A stretch of 64,000 bases of DNA from Bacillus sp. B1-b2 (GTDB lineage Bacteria > Bacillota > Bacilli > Bacillales > Cytobacillaceae), in NCBI RefSeq assembly GCF_009183415.1, contig NZ_WEHU01000007.1, positions 62,001-126,000 of the forward strand, in the 5' to 3' direction. Both the position numbers and the translations under genes were made by a program. Below, in pieces: positions 43,921-53,401 of the stretch. The first letter of the stretch is position 1. Every line of letters starts with the position of its first letter. Under the pieces are notes generated by a model. It was given only the letters and a program-made list of their open reading frames with translations, made no database searches and was not told the origin of the DNA.

Positions 43921-44892
43921 TTATATGTATTTTTTCATCCTTTTCTCTTTCTCAAATGCATCAATCAAATTAAATTTCTCATCATTAAATGGATTGATAA
44001 CAAAGGGTCTTGTTGATAATGAAATGGATTTAAATGAAATATACAAGTCATCCTCAGAAATTAAATCACTCCCACTTTTTAAAGCCTGTACGGTTGATTC
44101 TTCTATTAGTTTTTTTATATAATAAGGATTTCCTTTAGTTGCATAAAAAATCTTCTTTGCTAATACTGGATCAGCTAAGAAAGCTTGCTCAGGAAAGGGC
44201 AGTTGCTTATCTAATCCATTTAAAAACGCTCTAAATTCTATTTCCTCTTCTTTCGATTGGTAGGAAAAAGGCTGTAAACTTTGCTTTTCACAAAAGCGGC
44301 GGTCTAATTGTTCATTATAAACAAAGACTTTATTTGATTCAGGCATTCCGCATACTAATATTGGTATTCTAACTTCATTAGATAAATTTTTCACCCAATT
44401 AGATGCTTTGTTTAATACATTTTTACTTTCGCTATCAATTAAATGTTGAAACTCATCTACTATAATCATTTCAACTTCACACTTTTCAACAAAAGATAAT
44501 ATTCTGACAGTCATATTATTCTCTGTACCACGATCATAGTTTGGATCTCCCATATTCAACAATATTTTAGAAGCCACTGACTTTGGTGTTGCTCCTACAG
44601 GAACTGTTAAATATAAAATCGGAATTTTTGTAAAACCATCAATAATTTTTCTCGGATATTTACTTTCATACTCTTTGAGTAGAGTAGATTTCCCAAGACC
44701 AGTTTCACCATATATAAATAAACCATCAGGCTGAACAGAACCAAAGGATAACTGATGGTGTTCTTCTATTTTATCTAATATTTTTTTATAACGCGGATAT
44801 TGAATAATGATACTTTTAACGTGCTCTTTCCTTTTTTTTATTTCTTTGACATCAGGAATTTTACCTTTTAGTGGCTTAAATAATTCATTCAT
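43921..44892 (-). CDS. tnsC: TnsC/TniB-like AAA+ transposition regulator
   Basis: 323 residues. Walker A GETGLGKST (62-70), Walker B MIIVDEFQHL (Asp146, Glu147) and an arginine sensor region. The length is nearer to TniB than to the 555-residue Tn7 TnsC. It links target selectors (TniQ) to the TnsAB transposase through ATP-dependent filament formation on DNA. It lies 10 nt downstream of tnsB and ends the tnsABC operon. Confidence 0.9.
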   Translation of the reverse strand: MNELFKPLKGKIPDVKEIKKRKEHVKSIIIQYPRYKKILDKIEEHHQLSFGSVQPDGLFIYGETGLGKSTLLKEYESKYPRKIIDGFTKIPILYLTVPVGATPKSVASKILLNMGDPNYDRGTENNMTVRILSFVEKCEVEMIIVDEFQHLIDSESKNVLNKASNWVKNLSNEVRIPILVCGMPESNKVFVYNEQLDRRFCEKQSLQPFSYQSKEEEIEFRAFLNGLDKQLPFPEQAFLADPVLAKKIFYATKGNPYYIKKLIEESTVQALKSGSDLISEDDLYISFKSISLSTRPFVINPFNDEKFNLIDAFEKEKRMKKYI

Positions 44893-44902
44893 CGTTATGA
44901 CC

Positions 44903-46978
44903 TCATTTTTTGAAACTCACTCCATAATCTGGTAATGAGTCTAAATCAATATAATCACTATTACTTTTCCCAATCATTGTTTCTTCATCTTGTAATTGCT
45001 CTTTTTTACTTTTAGTTGCATATTTTTTCTGTTTATTTTCCCTTTCTTTCTGTTCATCAAAATGAACAACTATTGTATCAGCTTCAATAGGACTTTCTAT
45101 TTGTAGTTCCGCTAATCCCATTGAAGAAATACCTTCATAATTATAACTCTTAGGCAAATCTCGTTTATTCAACTGTTCCAAGTTGCGTTTTTGTTGGTTA
45201 TATTTCTTTTTATCACAATTTGTGAGCTCTTTTACTTTTCTTATGGTTTTTGCTAAATTAGTTACATCATCTTTGTTAGCGCCAAGTGTTCTTACCGAAG
45301 AGTCTAGTTCTAACTGAGACAAATAAACAGGTAAATTCGTGGGAATTTCCTTTCTTTCAAGAGATGTGTTATTTGCTTGAATATATATTTTTTTAAATTT
45401 ATCATAAACATAAACAGATCTCATATCCGCTAAGTCATATCGAACTTTAACAGACCCAATTTTCTTTTCGTGTTTTACCTCGTTAATTAAGTTAGCTCTA
45501 AGTTCCATTAAATCTTTACTATTATAGTATTCGTTTTCTATAACAACGCCTTTATTTTGTATCTTTCTATAATCTATTCCACTCATAAAAATTAATTTAA
45601 GCTCTTTTTTGCTTTGTGGTATAGGTAATTGTAGCAAAGGATTATTCACTAATCCTTTAAGCCATAGATCCTTTGGCTTTCCTCCTCGTCTCTTATCATA
45701 AGAATTCGCAATTACATCTACCATCACCAGATGAGCCATATAAATAAACGTCTGCATTGTTATACAAGCTTCTCCTACAGAATCATATAATCCTTTCTCA
45801 TAAACATTTGAAAAAGTCGTTCCTTTTAATGTATGAATCCATGTAGTGTTAAGTGTTCTAAATCCTCTCTCGATAGTTCCCTTTTGATAACCAGCACCAA
45901 CTTTACAAAAGTGAACATTTATATTTAACTGTTGGCAAGTATCCTTAACATCATACGATTCATTTATTATTGAATTATCAAATACTACCTCAGAGGGTTT
46001 TCCATATGCTACCCAATCATTTTCTATTAAGGGATATAATTTTTTCAGGTACGTTTTTGGCATAATAGAATGTAATAGACATTGTTTCACCGCAGATGCA
46101 TTTACATCCTTAAATGTTACATAAAATCCTAGTGGATGACCGGTAGCTTTATCTATTGCATAGACTAGCCAAGGACGTTCTGGCTTTAGTGTCGATGGAT
46201 TAATTAATAAGACATCGACAGGTGTCCAATCAATCTCCACTCTTTCCAAGGGTTTAGTAATTACAACTTCTTTTCTAGAACCTTTCTTCCTCAATTCAGT
46301 TTCAACTTTACCAAGCCTAATCTCTTCTTTTCTAAATTTGTCTTCTATAGTTTTCTTCCTTCTATAAAATGTAGAACGAGATACTATTTTAATTTTATTT
46401 TTATCATCTCTAAATCTGTTAATTTCTTCGATTCTTAATGAAAATTCAGAAAAAAGATGTTCATCTGTAAACTTTTCACCACTATATTGGAATTCATTTA
46501 CCAGTTCTTCTATTAGTTCGACTATCTCTCCCTTTGTATAATGATTTTTGGGACCAGGCTTCTTTTTTACAAGAGTTCGAATATCTTCATATTTTTCCCA
46601 TCTACTCTTCCATTCATAAAAGGTTGTTTTACTAACTTTTGGTTCTATCGTATCTAAATAACTCTTAATTTCTGCAGGTAGTATCTCTCCGTCTATCACT
46701 GGTTTTATAATTTTATACCTTCTTTTAGCCTCGTTAACTGAATCTATATCTAGCAATGAAAAGTCCCTAATTTCAGATTCACTGCTGCGCCAATCGTTAT
46801 TTCTGAATACTAATTCTTCTTTATTCCACTTTTCTAATAAGTGTTCTTTATCCCAAATCTCGATTTTATTGTAATTTAAATTCTCTAGTTCGATTGCTCC
46901 ATTTATTTCTCTTCTAACTATATATCTATCTTCATCTATCATTAACTTTGTTCCTGCTAAAAATGCAAACATACTCAT
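44903..46978 (-). CDS. tnsB: TnsB-like DDE transposase
   Basis: 691 residues. N-terminal helix-turn-helix DNA-binding regions (about 110-225) that should read the end repeats, then an RNase-H-fold core with Asp250 (VEIDWTPVD), Asp334 (VVFDNS) and Glu370 (GYQKGTIERGF), followed by a Mu-type beta-barrel and a TnsC-binding tail. All three catalytic acids are present. It cuts and joins the 3' ends of the element. It starts 6 nt after tnsA. Confidence 0.92.
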   Translation of the reverse strand: MSMFAFLAGTKLMIDEDRYIVRREINGAIELENLNYNKIEIWDKEHLLEKWNKEELVFRNNDWRSSESEIRDFSLLDIDSVNEAKRRYKIIKPVIDGEILPAEIKSYLDTIEPKVSKTTFYEWKSRWEKYEDIRTLVKKKPGPKNHYTKGEIVELIEELVNEFQYSGEKFTDEHLFSEFSLRIEEINRFRDDKNKIKIVSRSTFYRRKKTIEDKFRKEEIRLGKVETELRKKGSRKEVVITKPLERVEIDWTPVDVLLINPSTLKPERPWLVYAIDKATGHPLGFYVTFKDVNASAVKQCLLHSIMPKTYLKKLYPLIENDWVAYGKPSEVVFDNSIINESYDVKDTCQQLNINVHFCKVGAGYQKGTIERGFRTLNTTWIHTLKGTTFSNVYEKGLYDSVGEACITMQTFIYMAHLVMVDVIANSYDKRRGGKPKDLWLKGLVNNPLLQLPIPQSKKELKLIFMSGIDYRKIQNKGVVIENEYYNSKDLMELRANLINEVKHEKKIGSVKVRYDLADMRSVYVYDKFKKIYIQANNTSLERKEIPTNLPVYLSQLELDSSVRTLGANKDDVTNLAKTIRKVKELTNCDKKKYNQQKRNLEQLNKRDLPKSYNYEGISSMGLAELQIESPIEADTIVVHFDEQKERENKQKKYATKSKKEQLQDEETMIGKSNSDYIDLDSLPDYGVSFKK

Positions 46979-46984
46979 TAGTAA

Positions 46985-47623
46985 CTATCCCCTCACAATA
47001 TCTATAAAAGTTTCATCATTGAGTAATTCATTTATGAGATCAATATTTAATTGCTGATTATAAATCATATAGTATAAATTCGAATAAATTTCTGGACTAG
47101 GTATACTATCATCAAACTTTATGATATCTTCCATCTTACTTTTTCCATTTTTTTGTATAAAATTATAAATTTTTATTTTTGTACTTTCTTTAGTTAACCT
47201 TTCGTCGACTCCTCTAATCTTATCGAGGTTTTGTATTAGATATCCTTGTCTTATATCTTTTTCTGTAACTATTTTGAATTTCCATCCTTTTTTTTCACAA
47301 TATATTTTCCCTACTTCAAATTTAACTTTATTATCTTCTTCTTTAATCTTATCCTCTGGCTTAACTTCAAAAATAATATACTGTTTATCCTTAGTTTCCA
47401 CTAAAAAATCAGGAAAATATTTGTATATCTTCCCTTTATATCTGTATTCTATTTTTATTGGTTGAGATTGAATTTTTATGATTGAAGGATCAAAATCTAA
47501 AACCTTAATGAAGTCCTTCTCTAACAGACTCTCCCAAGCAACCATTTCATTAGACTTTTTGCTATTTATAAAGCCTCTAAAGCTGCCTTTTTTGGATGGT
47601 TTTATTTTTCTAACTTGTTCCAT
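46985..47623 (-). CDS. tnsA: TnsA-like endonuclease
   Basis: 212 residues. Restriction-endonuclease-like core with an acidic residue in AWESLLEKDF, then Asp72 (YFPDFLVE) and Glu86/Lys88 (IIFEVKP), the TnsA catalytic set; the C-terminal third is a winged-helix-like TnsA C domain. It makes the 5' cuts so that transposition is cut-and-paste rather than replicative. It is divergent from tniQ1 with only about 60 bp between. Confidence 0.9.
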   Translation of the reverse strand: MEQVRKIKPSKKGSFRGFINSKKSNEMVAWESLLEKDFIKVLDFDPSIIKIQSQPIKIEYRYKGKIYKYFPDFLVETKDKQYIIFEVKPEDKIKEEDNKVKFEVGKIYCEKKGWKFKIVTEKDIRQGYLIQNLDKIRGVDERLTKESTKIKIYNFIQKNGKSKMEDIIKFDDSIPSPEIYSNLYYMIYNQQLNIDLINELLNDETFIDIVRG

Positions 47624-47685
47624 ATTATCACCTAGTTTACCAGAGTATTTTTTTGGAGATTATTATATTTGAGGTGAAGAACATC

Positions 47686-49497
47686 ATGTTACTTTTTTAT
47701 TTAAAGCCTAAGAACAACGAAAGCCTTACTGGATTCTTTTATAGGACGGCAAAAGAAAACTTAATGGATAACATAAAATGGATTAATGATCACTTTTCCG
47801 TATTTACAGGTTATCAGCCTAATGTTAATTTAATGAATTGGGGCGAACAAAACCATATTAAAGATACTTCAAACTTTTTACGCATCGAATATCAGCTTGC
47901 AAACAGTATGACTTTTACTTATCTATTAGAATTTCACGGTTTAAGAGTAGATTATACCAAGAACACTATTAAGTGCCCTTGGTTTTCATACCAAACAACA
48001 AAGGTTTGTCCAGTATGTTTAATAGAGGAACCGATTCACCGTTTAGACTGGAGTTTTACATATAGTTTTATATGTAGAAAGCACAAATTATTTCTAATTG
48101 ATAAATGTATGTATTGTTCTAGAGATATAAATATTAAGACCGTTATTTCCGATAAATGTGTTTGTGGGATGCCTTTATCTTCAGCTAAACCCAAAAATGT
48201 TACATTATCTCTTCTATTTAATTATCAACAAGAGGTTGATAAATTTTTCTCCCATGATAAAACTGTTAATATTAATGATTGGATTTCAAATTCTTCGACA
48301 TTCTATTATGCATTAGAGTTTTTAGCAACTTGGATACCACAAACAATCAATATTGATGAGATTATAACATTAGATGGTTTTAAATATAGCGGAAACGCAG
48401 TTGTTAATAGCCGTTTAAAAAAATCAAAAACACTTATTCAATCTTGTCCTTTATACATACACGCTTACATATTATTGAGGGATTGGCCAAAGCAATTTTA
48501 TACATTCATTAGATTGATGAAAAATAAAAACAACCTTAATAGTTTTCGTCTATTTTGTAATGCTGTTAATAAGTTAATTGGCACTAATTTGGAACCATTG
48601 CACACTGAGTTTATGAACTATATACTTAAGAATCAATTACCAAATAGTTATCCAAATCAATTTATTAGTATAAAAAAGGCATGTGAAATTACTAAATTAA
48701 AAGAAGATACAATTAAAAGAAGTGATTATTTTCAGCTGTTTATGTGTAACTTCAAGGAAATGGAATTTTTCTTTGTGAAAAAAATTGAAATCGAAAAATG
48801 GTTGTCCCTTTACAAAGAATCGATTTCAAAAGAACACTTACGGAATACTTGGCGGACAAGCCCAAAAGTTACTTTTAACATACTTTCCAATAATGTATTA
48901 TGGCCAGCTATTAACATACAAACTGGTTCTGTAATGCAATGGCAAATCCCTATTGGCAAATTAGAAGAAATCACTTTAAGGTTACAACAGAGAACCACTC
49001 TAATAATTGGACCAAAAATTATTTTAAATAAAGCCTTTCAGTGGGTTGGTGTACATTACTCTTTTGTTGTAATTAAAGCAATGTTGGCAGGGTGCTTACC
49101 ATTCGAATTAGATAAAAAAGTTTTGGGTAATTCTTTGGTTTCAAAAAGAGTACTTTTTAAAATAGTTCGAAATATTGTTGTTAAACTGGCTAAACAAAGT
49201 GGAGTTTTATCGCAAAAAGATGTTGCCTTCTTGTTTGGTGTTAAGAAAAAGGATATTGAATATTGGATTTGTACAAATAGACTTAAAACTAATAGCTCAG
49301 GGGCTATTACAAACGATTCCTTTACTAAATTTGAATCCAAGTACTTTACAACCTTTCAAATTTCTATGATTAAATCTATTAGTACAAAAAGAATATTAAA
49401 AAAATATAATAAGGGGAAATTGATTGCTGTTTCAGGACCTGAATTAAACGATGGTAAACGCTTATTATTCTTAAAAAGCGTAATTAACATAATCTAA
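47686..49497 (+). CDS. tniQ: TniQ/TnsD-like target selector 1
   Basis: 603 residues from ATG 47686 (GAGGTGA 8 nt upstream). N-terminal TniQ domain with a zinc-binding set: CPVCLIEEP, then ICRKHKLFLIDKCMYC and KCVCG. The long C-terminal part has predicted helix-turn-helix segments (SIKKACEITKLKEDTIKRS; SQKDVAFLFGVKKKDIEYW), as in site-specific TnsD proteins that read an attachment site. Its divergent placement between tnsA and tniQ2 is unusual. Confidence 0.87.
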   Translation: MLLFYLKPKNNESLTGFFYRTAKENLMDNIKWINDHFSVFTGYQPNVNLMNWGEQNHIKDTSNFLRIEYQLANSMTFTYLLEFHGLRVDYTKNTIKCPWFSYQTTKVCPVCLIEEPIHRLDWSFTYSFICRKHKLFLIDKCMYCSRDINIKTVISDKCVCGMPLSSAKPKNVTLSLLFNYQQEVDKFFSHDKTVNINDWISNSSTFYYALEFLATWIPQTINIDEIITLDGFKYSGNAVVNSRLKKSKTLIQSCPLYIHAYILLRDWPKQFYTFIRLMKNKNNLNSFRLFCNAVNKLIGTNLEPLHTEFMNYILKNQLPNSYPNQFISIKKACEITKLKEDTIKRSDYFQLFMCNFKEMEFFFVKKIEIEKWLSLYKESISKEHLRNTWRTSPKVTFNILSNNVLWPAINIQTGSVMQWQIPIGKLEEITLRLQQRTTLIIGPKIILNKAFQWVGVHYSFVVIKAMLAGCLPFELDKKVLGNSLVSKRVLFKIVRNIVVKLAKQSGVLSQKDVAFLFGVKKKDIEYWICTNRLKTNSSGAITNDSFTKFESKYFTTFQISMIKSISTKRILKKYNKGKLIAVSGPELNDGKRLLFLKSVINII

Positions 49498-49573
49498 TAA
49501 AGATTAAAATAGCTTTCTAATGACTGAATCTACTGAATTTTATTAATTATTCAAAAAAGCTGAGATTTTATAT

Positions 49574-51466
49574 TTATTCTTCTATAATTAGCTTTACATC
49601 ACTTTTACTATATATTTTAAATTTATTCTGGAAATGATTTAATACAGGGCTAATGTCTTTACTAGTTAATGTGTTTAACAGTAAGTCAATGTCTTGGGAA
49701 ACAAGATCACTAAGCTGAGATAAATTAATATAATTATTTTTGTATTTTTTTGCTTCATTTACTGAAAAATATGGCTTTTCCATTAGTTCGGTTGGTTTTA
49801 ATAGCCCATATTTGATTAACAAACTAATTTGACTATTTTTTATCCCTAGGTATTTAACTAGTTCCAGTCGAGATAATACCCCTTTTCCTGTTTCTAACTT
49901 ATTTTTTAATGACTCTTCCCATACTTCATTTTTTCTAATAAGATATCGTTTTAAGCCTGTATCTTTCACTCTTTTATCAACCACACGTATTTTCCCCTTG
50001 ACTATAAGTGTAATCATATCGGATAAATTAGTGCCTACTGAATATTTAATACTCTTTGTAATATCTGTTAGCTCTTCTTCATTACAAGAAATTTGATTAC
50101 TTTGTAAACAATATCTTTCATACCTTTTCTCTATAATTCGGAAGATTTGGTCAATCTTCCGCCGGTCATATAATACTTCATTAGTACCATTAATGATTGG
50201 AGAACTTTTTACTTCCAAAAGAGTCTTTTCTAAAGAAATCACACCGTTAAGTGATATGTTTAAAATACTACTTGTTACTTTTCTATTAACCAAGAATCTT
50301 TTATTTGAAAGATATCTATTAACACTTTCTCTTGATATTAATAAAAATTCTTCTCTCTCCTTGGTAATACTCGCTTTAAGAAATCCATTAGCTATAAGTT
50401 TTTTTACAGTAACATGTTTGCATTTTAACATGTTAGCGACTTGTGATAATGAAAGATAATAAGCACTATAAATATCCTTGTTAAAACTCCTACTATTTGA
50501 AATTAATGAACTATCCCAGTTTTTAAATATATAATTTTCAAATTCATTTCTTAAGAAGTCCATTTGAGGATGATTATACTTATTATATAAATCAATAAAA
50601 AAGTAGCCAAAGTTATTAATATAACTGCCTCTATCATATTTAGGCTTACACTTCTTAAAATTTCTGTACAATTCCAAAAAATCAGAATAATTAACAGGCC
50701 AATTTTCGAATCTTTTTGTAATGTTCATAATTAAGGTAGTAAATTCCCTATCTTCATATTCAAATGGAATTGAAATACTCCCTACTCTACTCTTATCTCT
50801 ATAGTACAATCTTATAAAAAAGTGATAAATCAATAAGATATATTTTAGATCAAGTTTAGTTAACAAATTTAGATTACTTTCTTTAAAATTTCTGGTATCA
50901 GAGTTAAATTTATAATAGATGATTCTTGACACGAAGGAATTGCTTTCGTCAGCATTTTTAACTTTTAAGGTCCTTAAGTCCTTATTACATTTACAATAAT
51001 AAAACTTCTTTCTATATTGTTTAATTGGTTTTCCACAGCTACTACATGAAGAAACAAGGAAACAATTATGTATTGGACATACTAAAAAAATTCTTATATC
51101 CCATAATTTATGATGAATACCAACAGTTTCAAGGCATCTAGGACATACCTTAGCATGAGCATTCATCAAACTGTCTTGATACAAAGTAAAATTAAAATGC
51201 TTAAATTTTCCTTTTTCATAATCAAACTCGTTATAAAATGTAGTTATTAATAATTCATTAAGTGACAAGCCAGTTAAATTCATTAAAGATGAAAAATCAA
51301 ATTTCCATGGTAGCAGATTGCGAGGACCAATATAGTGATTAAAATCAGAATCGTTTAATATCCATGTATTTGTTTCATACATATTTTCAATTGATAATCT
51401 ATTAATATAACTAAAGATATTTTCATCTTTTCTAGGTTTAACTACACAAAGTAATTTTTTGTTCAA
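49574..51466 (-). CDS. tniQ: TniQ/TnsD-like target selector 2
   Basis: 630 residues. TniQ domain with zinc set CPRCLETVGIHH, CPIHNCFLVSSCSSCG and YYCKCNK, then a long C-terminal region with several helix-turn-helix-like stretches (LSLSQVANMLKCKHVTVKKL; LSRLELVKYLGIKNSQISLL). It is convergent with tniQ1 and next to the right end. One of the two selectors presumably reads the 3' end of the DUF3854 gene where the element sits; the other may serve a different target. Confidence 0.87.
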   Translation of the reverse strand: MNKKLLCVVKPRKDENIFSYINRLSIENMYETNTWILNDSDFNHYIGPRNLLPWKFDFSSLMNLTGLSLNELLITTFYNEFDYEKGKFKHFNFTLYQDSLMNAHAKVCPRCLETVGIHHKLWDIRIFLVCPIHNCFLVSSCSSCGKPIKQYRKKFYYCKCNKDLRTLKVKNADESNSFVSRIIYYKFNSDTRNFKESNLNLLTKLDLKYILLIYHFFIRLYYRDKSRVGSISIPFEYEDREFTTLIMNITKRFENWPVNYSDFLELYRNFKKCKPKYDRGSYINNFGYFFIDLYNKYNHPQMDFLRNEFENYIFKNWDSSLISNSRSFNKDIYSAYYLSLSQVANMLKCKHVTVKKLIANGFLKASITKEREEFLLISRESVNRYLSNKRFLVNRKVTSSILNISLNGVISLEKTLLEVKSSPIINGTNEVLYDRRKIDQIFRIIEKRYERYCLQSNQISCNEEELTDITKSIKYSVGTNLSDMITLIVKGKIRVVDKRVKDTGLKRYLIRKNEVWEESLKNKLETGKGVLSRLELVKYLGIKNSQISLLIKYGLLKPTELMEKPYFSVNEAKKYKNNYINLSQLSDLVSQDIDLLLNTLTSKDISPVLNHFQNKFKIYSKSDVKLIIEE

Positions 51467-51526
51467 TAAATAATCACCCCCAAAAAAGTTATTTTACTTA
51501 TAAGTTTAAAAGATATAATAATATAT

Positions 51527-51564
51527 AATTGAGTAATCTTAAATCAATTTAAGATTACTCAATT
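51527..51564. terminator. strong palindrome upstream of tniQ2
   Basis: AATTGAGTAATCTTAAA, loop TCAA, and the exact reverse complement, with T-runs on the plus strand. Positioned between the right end repeats and the tniQ2 start; it may block transcription crossing the element boundary. Confidence 0.6.
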
Positions 51565-51568
51565 TTTC

Positions 51569-51638
51569 ATTCCGAATAATTATGAAAAACTATTCCGGTC
51601 AATTATGAAATTATTCCGGAGAATTATGAAAAATCACA
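51569..51638 (-). repeat. right transposon end with three abutting TnsB-type sites
   Basis: Repeats starting at 51569, 51592 and 51613, each ATTCCG-n-AATTATGAAA in plus-strand sense; the outermost ends TCACA at 51638. They are inverted relative to the left end. I first considered plasmid iterons, but the TGT...ACA termini and left-end counterparts fit a transposon better. Confidence 0.78.
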
Positions 51639-52896
51639 AATAAATCCTTTTAATGTTAGGGATTTTATTTTTTAATAATAAATCATCAATCCCTTTTCCA
51701 TCCGATTCTTTCCAAACAATTAAATTAGCATGAAATTTTTGTTTTTTTAATTCCTTTGCACACTCCAATAGATGTTTTTTTACATAAACATTCTCAATAG
51801 CATCTGCATCGAAACAAATATTAATAGTTTGAACCCCCATCTCTTTCAATACTGGGATTGCTAACCTCCATGCTCCTACACCAGGAAGACTAATGAAAGT
51901 ATCTCCAATTTGATCTATCTCTAATGGATCATATAGATTAGCCATTAAGTCAACTGCTATATCTCCTTTTAAAGCTCCTTCACCAAGCCACACGGTTTTA
52001 GCTTTATAAAGAGTACCAGGAACCCATTTTTTTAACTTTGTACTAGGAATTGATACATGAATAGGTGCTGGATTACCAGAACCTGTCCCATTAGGTTTAT
52101 TGGCAGAACTTAACCAGTAATATCTATTCGCTTTTTTAACTCTAATCCATCCCAATAACTCATTATTATCTGTAATAGTAGTCCATTCCTTTTGTAGAGG
52201 AACCTCGCCTTGAAATATGATATTTCCTTTATATTTTACTTCTACAACATTTGGCTGTTTGATTACTTTAGCCTGAAATTCTTTCCCATTAAGTTTAACT
52301 TCCACTATATTCGGTGGGTTATCAATTCTATATTGAAAGCCTTCGATTTGGTTATATTGGTTTCTGTAAGGAATGAGAATTCCTTTCATTCCTGCTATAC
52401 TCCAATAACCATTTTGAAAATAGAACCCTGGTATCCCTTGAAAATCATTTATCCCTAAATCATTGCTAATGGCTTTAACAATAGTCCACGGCTTATCAGG
52501 GAATGATTTATAATTTCTGATAGTTATTTGTTCATCACTCAATTTGCGTTCATTTGAAGTTAAATGATTATAATGAAAATCATCTAAAATTAGATTATCT
52601 AAAAGCGCATGATAGATTGTATCTAATGTGATACTGTCCTTTTTGGGAAATCCATTTACTTCTTCAGCCATTTCCTTTACATTCACTTTATTTCTATTAT
52701 CTTTTTTTAATACATGCAAGTAACTAATTAACGCGGAGTTTTTTGAAAAATGAATGTCACTTTCTACTCGAATGCATACTACTTTGCTATTATCTTCATT
52801 GGTCATGCATGCTCCTGTTTTGCCACAAATAGGACAAGGAGTACGATAATATTCATAAAACCCTTTTACTTTTGTTTTTCTATATAAGGAATTCAT
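51634..52896 (-). CDS. DUF3854 primase/Toprim-like plasmid protein
   Basis: 420 residues from ATG 52896 (GAGGAGG upstream). N-terminal zinc finger (CPICGKTGACMTNEDNSKVVC), a long central region, and a DUF3854 Toprim-like end (VWLGEGALKGDIAVDLM; ICFDADAI). It is probably a plasmid replication primase or initiator. Its last leucine codon and stop TGA are partly supplied by the transposon end: without the insertion the gene would read RIY and stop at TGA at the same place, so the protein is essentially unchanged. Confidence 0.8.
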   Translation of the reverse strand: MNSLYRKTKVKGFYEYYRTPCPICGKTGACMTNEDNSKVVCIRVESDIHFSKNSALISYLHVLKKDNRNKVNVKEMAEEVNGFPKKDSITLDTIYHALLDNLILDDFHYNHLTSNERKLSDEQITIRNYKSFPDKPWTIVKAISNDLGINDFQGIPGFYFQNGYWSIAGMKGILIPYRNQYNQIEGFQYRIDNPPNIVEVKLNGKEFQAKVIKQPNVVEVKYKGNIIFQGEVPLQKEWTTITDNNELLGWIRVKKANRYYWLSSANKPNGTGSGNPAPIHVSIPSTKLKKWVPGTLYKAKTVWLGEGALKGDIAVDLMANLYDPLEIDQIGDTFISLPGVGAWRLAIPVLKEMGVQTINICFDADAIENVYVKKHLLECAKELKKQKFHANLIVWKESDGKGIDDLLLKNKIPNIKRIYL

Positions 52897-52919
52897 ACTT
52901 ATCCTCCTCTTTCGTCTTG

Positions 52920-53213
52920 TTAAATACAATATTTAAATCTACTACGATCAATTGGTGGCATAGTTGTAACAATCTTAAATTGATGATTTGATACTTTTGC
53001 AATTACTACAACCACTGGATTATCGTCAGTATCTCTTCCAAGTACTGCAACTTTTGAAATGGATTGCCTTTCCACTATTTCTCCATTTAATATGGCAGTA
53101 ACTATATCTGCTTTGGTATAACCTCTTTGCTCTAATCGCTGCATAGTATGAATGCTGATTATGATTTTGCCTTTTCCACTAAATAGTACTTTTTTTACTT
53201 CTTGTAATTTCAT
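52920..53213 (-). CDS. DUF4258-domain small protein
   Basis: 97 residues from ATG 53213 (GGAGG 8 nt upstream). IIISIHTMQRLEQRGYTKADI and NGEIVERQSISKVAVLGRDTDDNP are typical of DUF4258, a RelE/BrnT-like small fold. It lies 23 nt upstream of the DUF3854 gene, and its ribosome site follows directly on the T-run of a leader hairpin. It could be a toxin-like or regulatory protein; no antitoxin partner is evident. Confidence 0.75.
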   Translation of the reverse strand: MKLQEVKKVLFSGKGKIIISIHTMQRLEQRGYTKADIVTAILNGEIVERQSISKVAVLGRDTDDNPVVVVIAKVSNHQFKIVTTMPPIDRSRFKYCI

Positions 53214-53235
53214 CTCCTTCACCTCCAAAAAAAAA

Positions 53236-53291
53236 GACTTTGGTATGTAGTTAAAGGACAGAAATACTCCTCAAAACTACGAACCAAAGTC
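53236..53291 (-). promoter_or_regulatory. leader terminator/attenuator of the DUF4258-DUF3854 operon
   Basis: GACTTTGGT and GTAGTT pair with AACTAC and ACCAAAGTC; on the minus strand nine T follow and then at once GGAGG and the start codon. A terminator inside a 5' leader indicates attenuation. Confidence 0.6.
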
Positions 53292-53366
53292 CGCTATTAT
53301 TAATTATTAAACCGCTTATCAAAAAGAAAGCAACAAAATACTAAAATATATACAATTTATGTATTT

Positions 53367-53396
53367 ATCATAGCACTTTATTTAAGTTCTATTCAA
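53367..53396 (-). promoter_or_regulatory. promoter candidate
   Basis: Minus strand TTGAAT (53396-53391), 18-bp spacer, TATGAT (53372-53367), about 75 bp before the leader hairpin of the DUF4258 operon. Confidence 0.45.
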
Positions 53397-53401
53397 CCTC
53401 T

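Larger units (their letters stand above)
24330..51638. mobile_element. Tn7-like transposon, about 27.3 kb
   Basis: Left end at 24330 begins TGTTATTTTTCATAATC and right end at 51638, read inward on the minus strand, begins TGTGATTTTTCATAATT; the two agree at about 22 of 26 positions. Each end carries three repeats of the TTTTTCATAATT-n-CGGAAT type, spread out on the left (about 130 bp) and abutting on the right (70 bp), the asymmetry known from Tn7. AATA directly flanks both ends. Inside lie tnsA, tnsB, tnsC and two tniQ genes at the right and ars, stress and defence-like cargo. Four rather than five flanking bases repeat, which is the weak point. Confidence 0.8.

Noticed and set aside
51569..51638. 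Iterons of a plasmid replication origin
   Set aside because: Three 21-23-bp repeats beside a primase-like gene looked like iterons, but matching inverted repeats at 24330-24460 and TGT...ACA termini explain them better as TnsB sites.
24325..51643. Clean 5-bp target duplication of the Tn7-like element
   Set aside because: Five bases are CAATA on the left and AATAA on the right. Only AATA is shared directly next to both ends, so I claim four bases.
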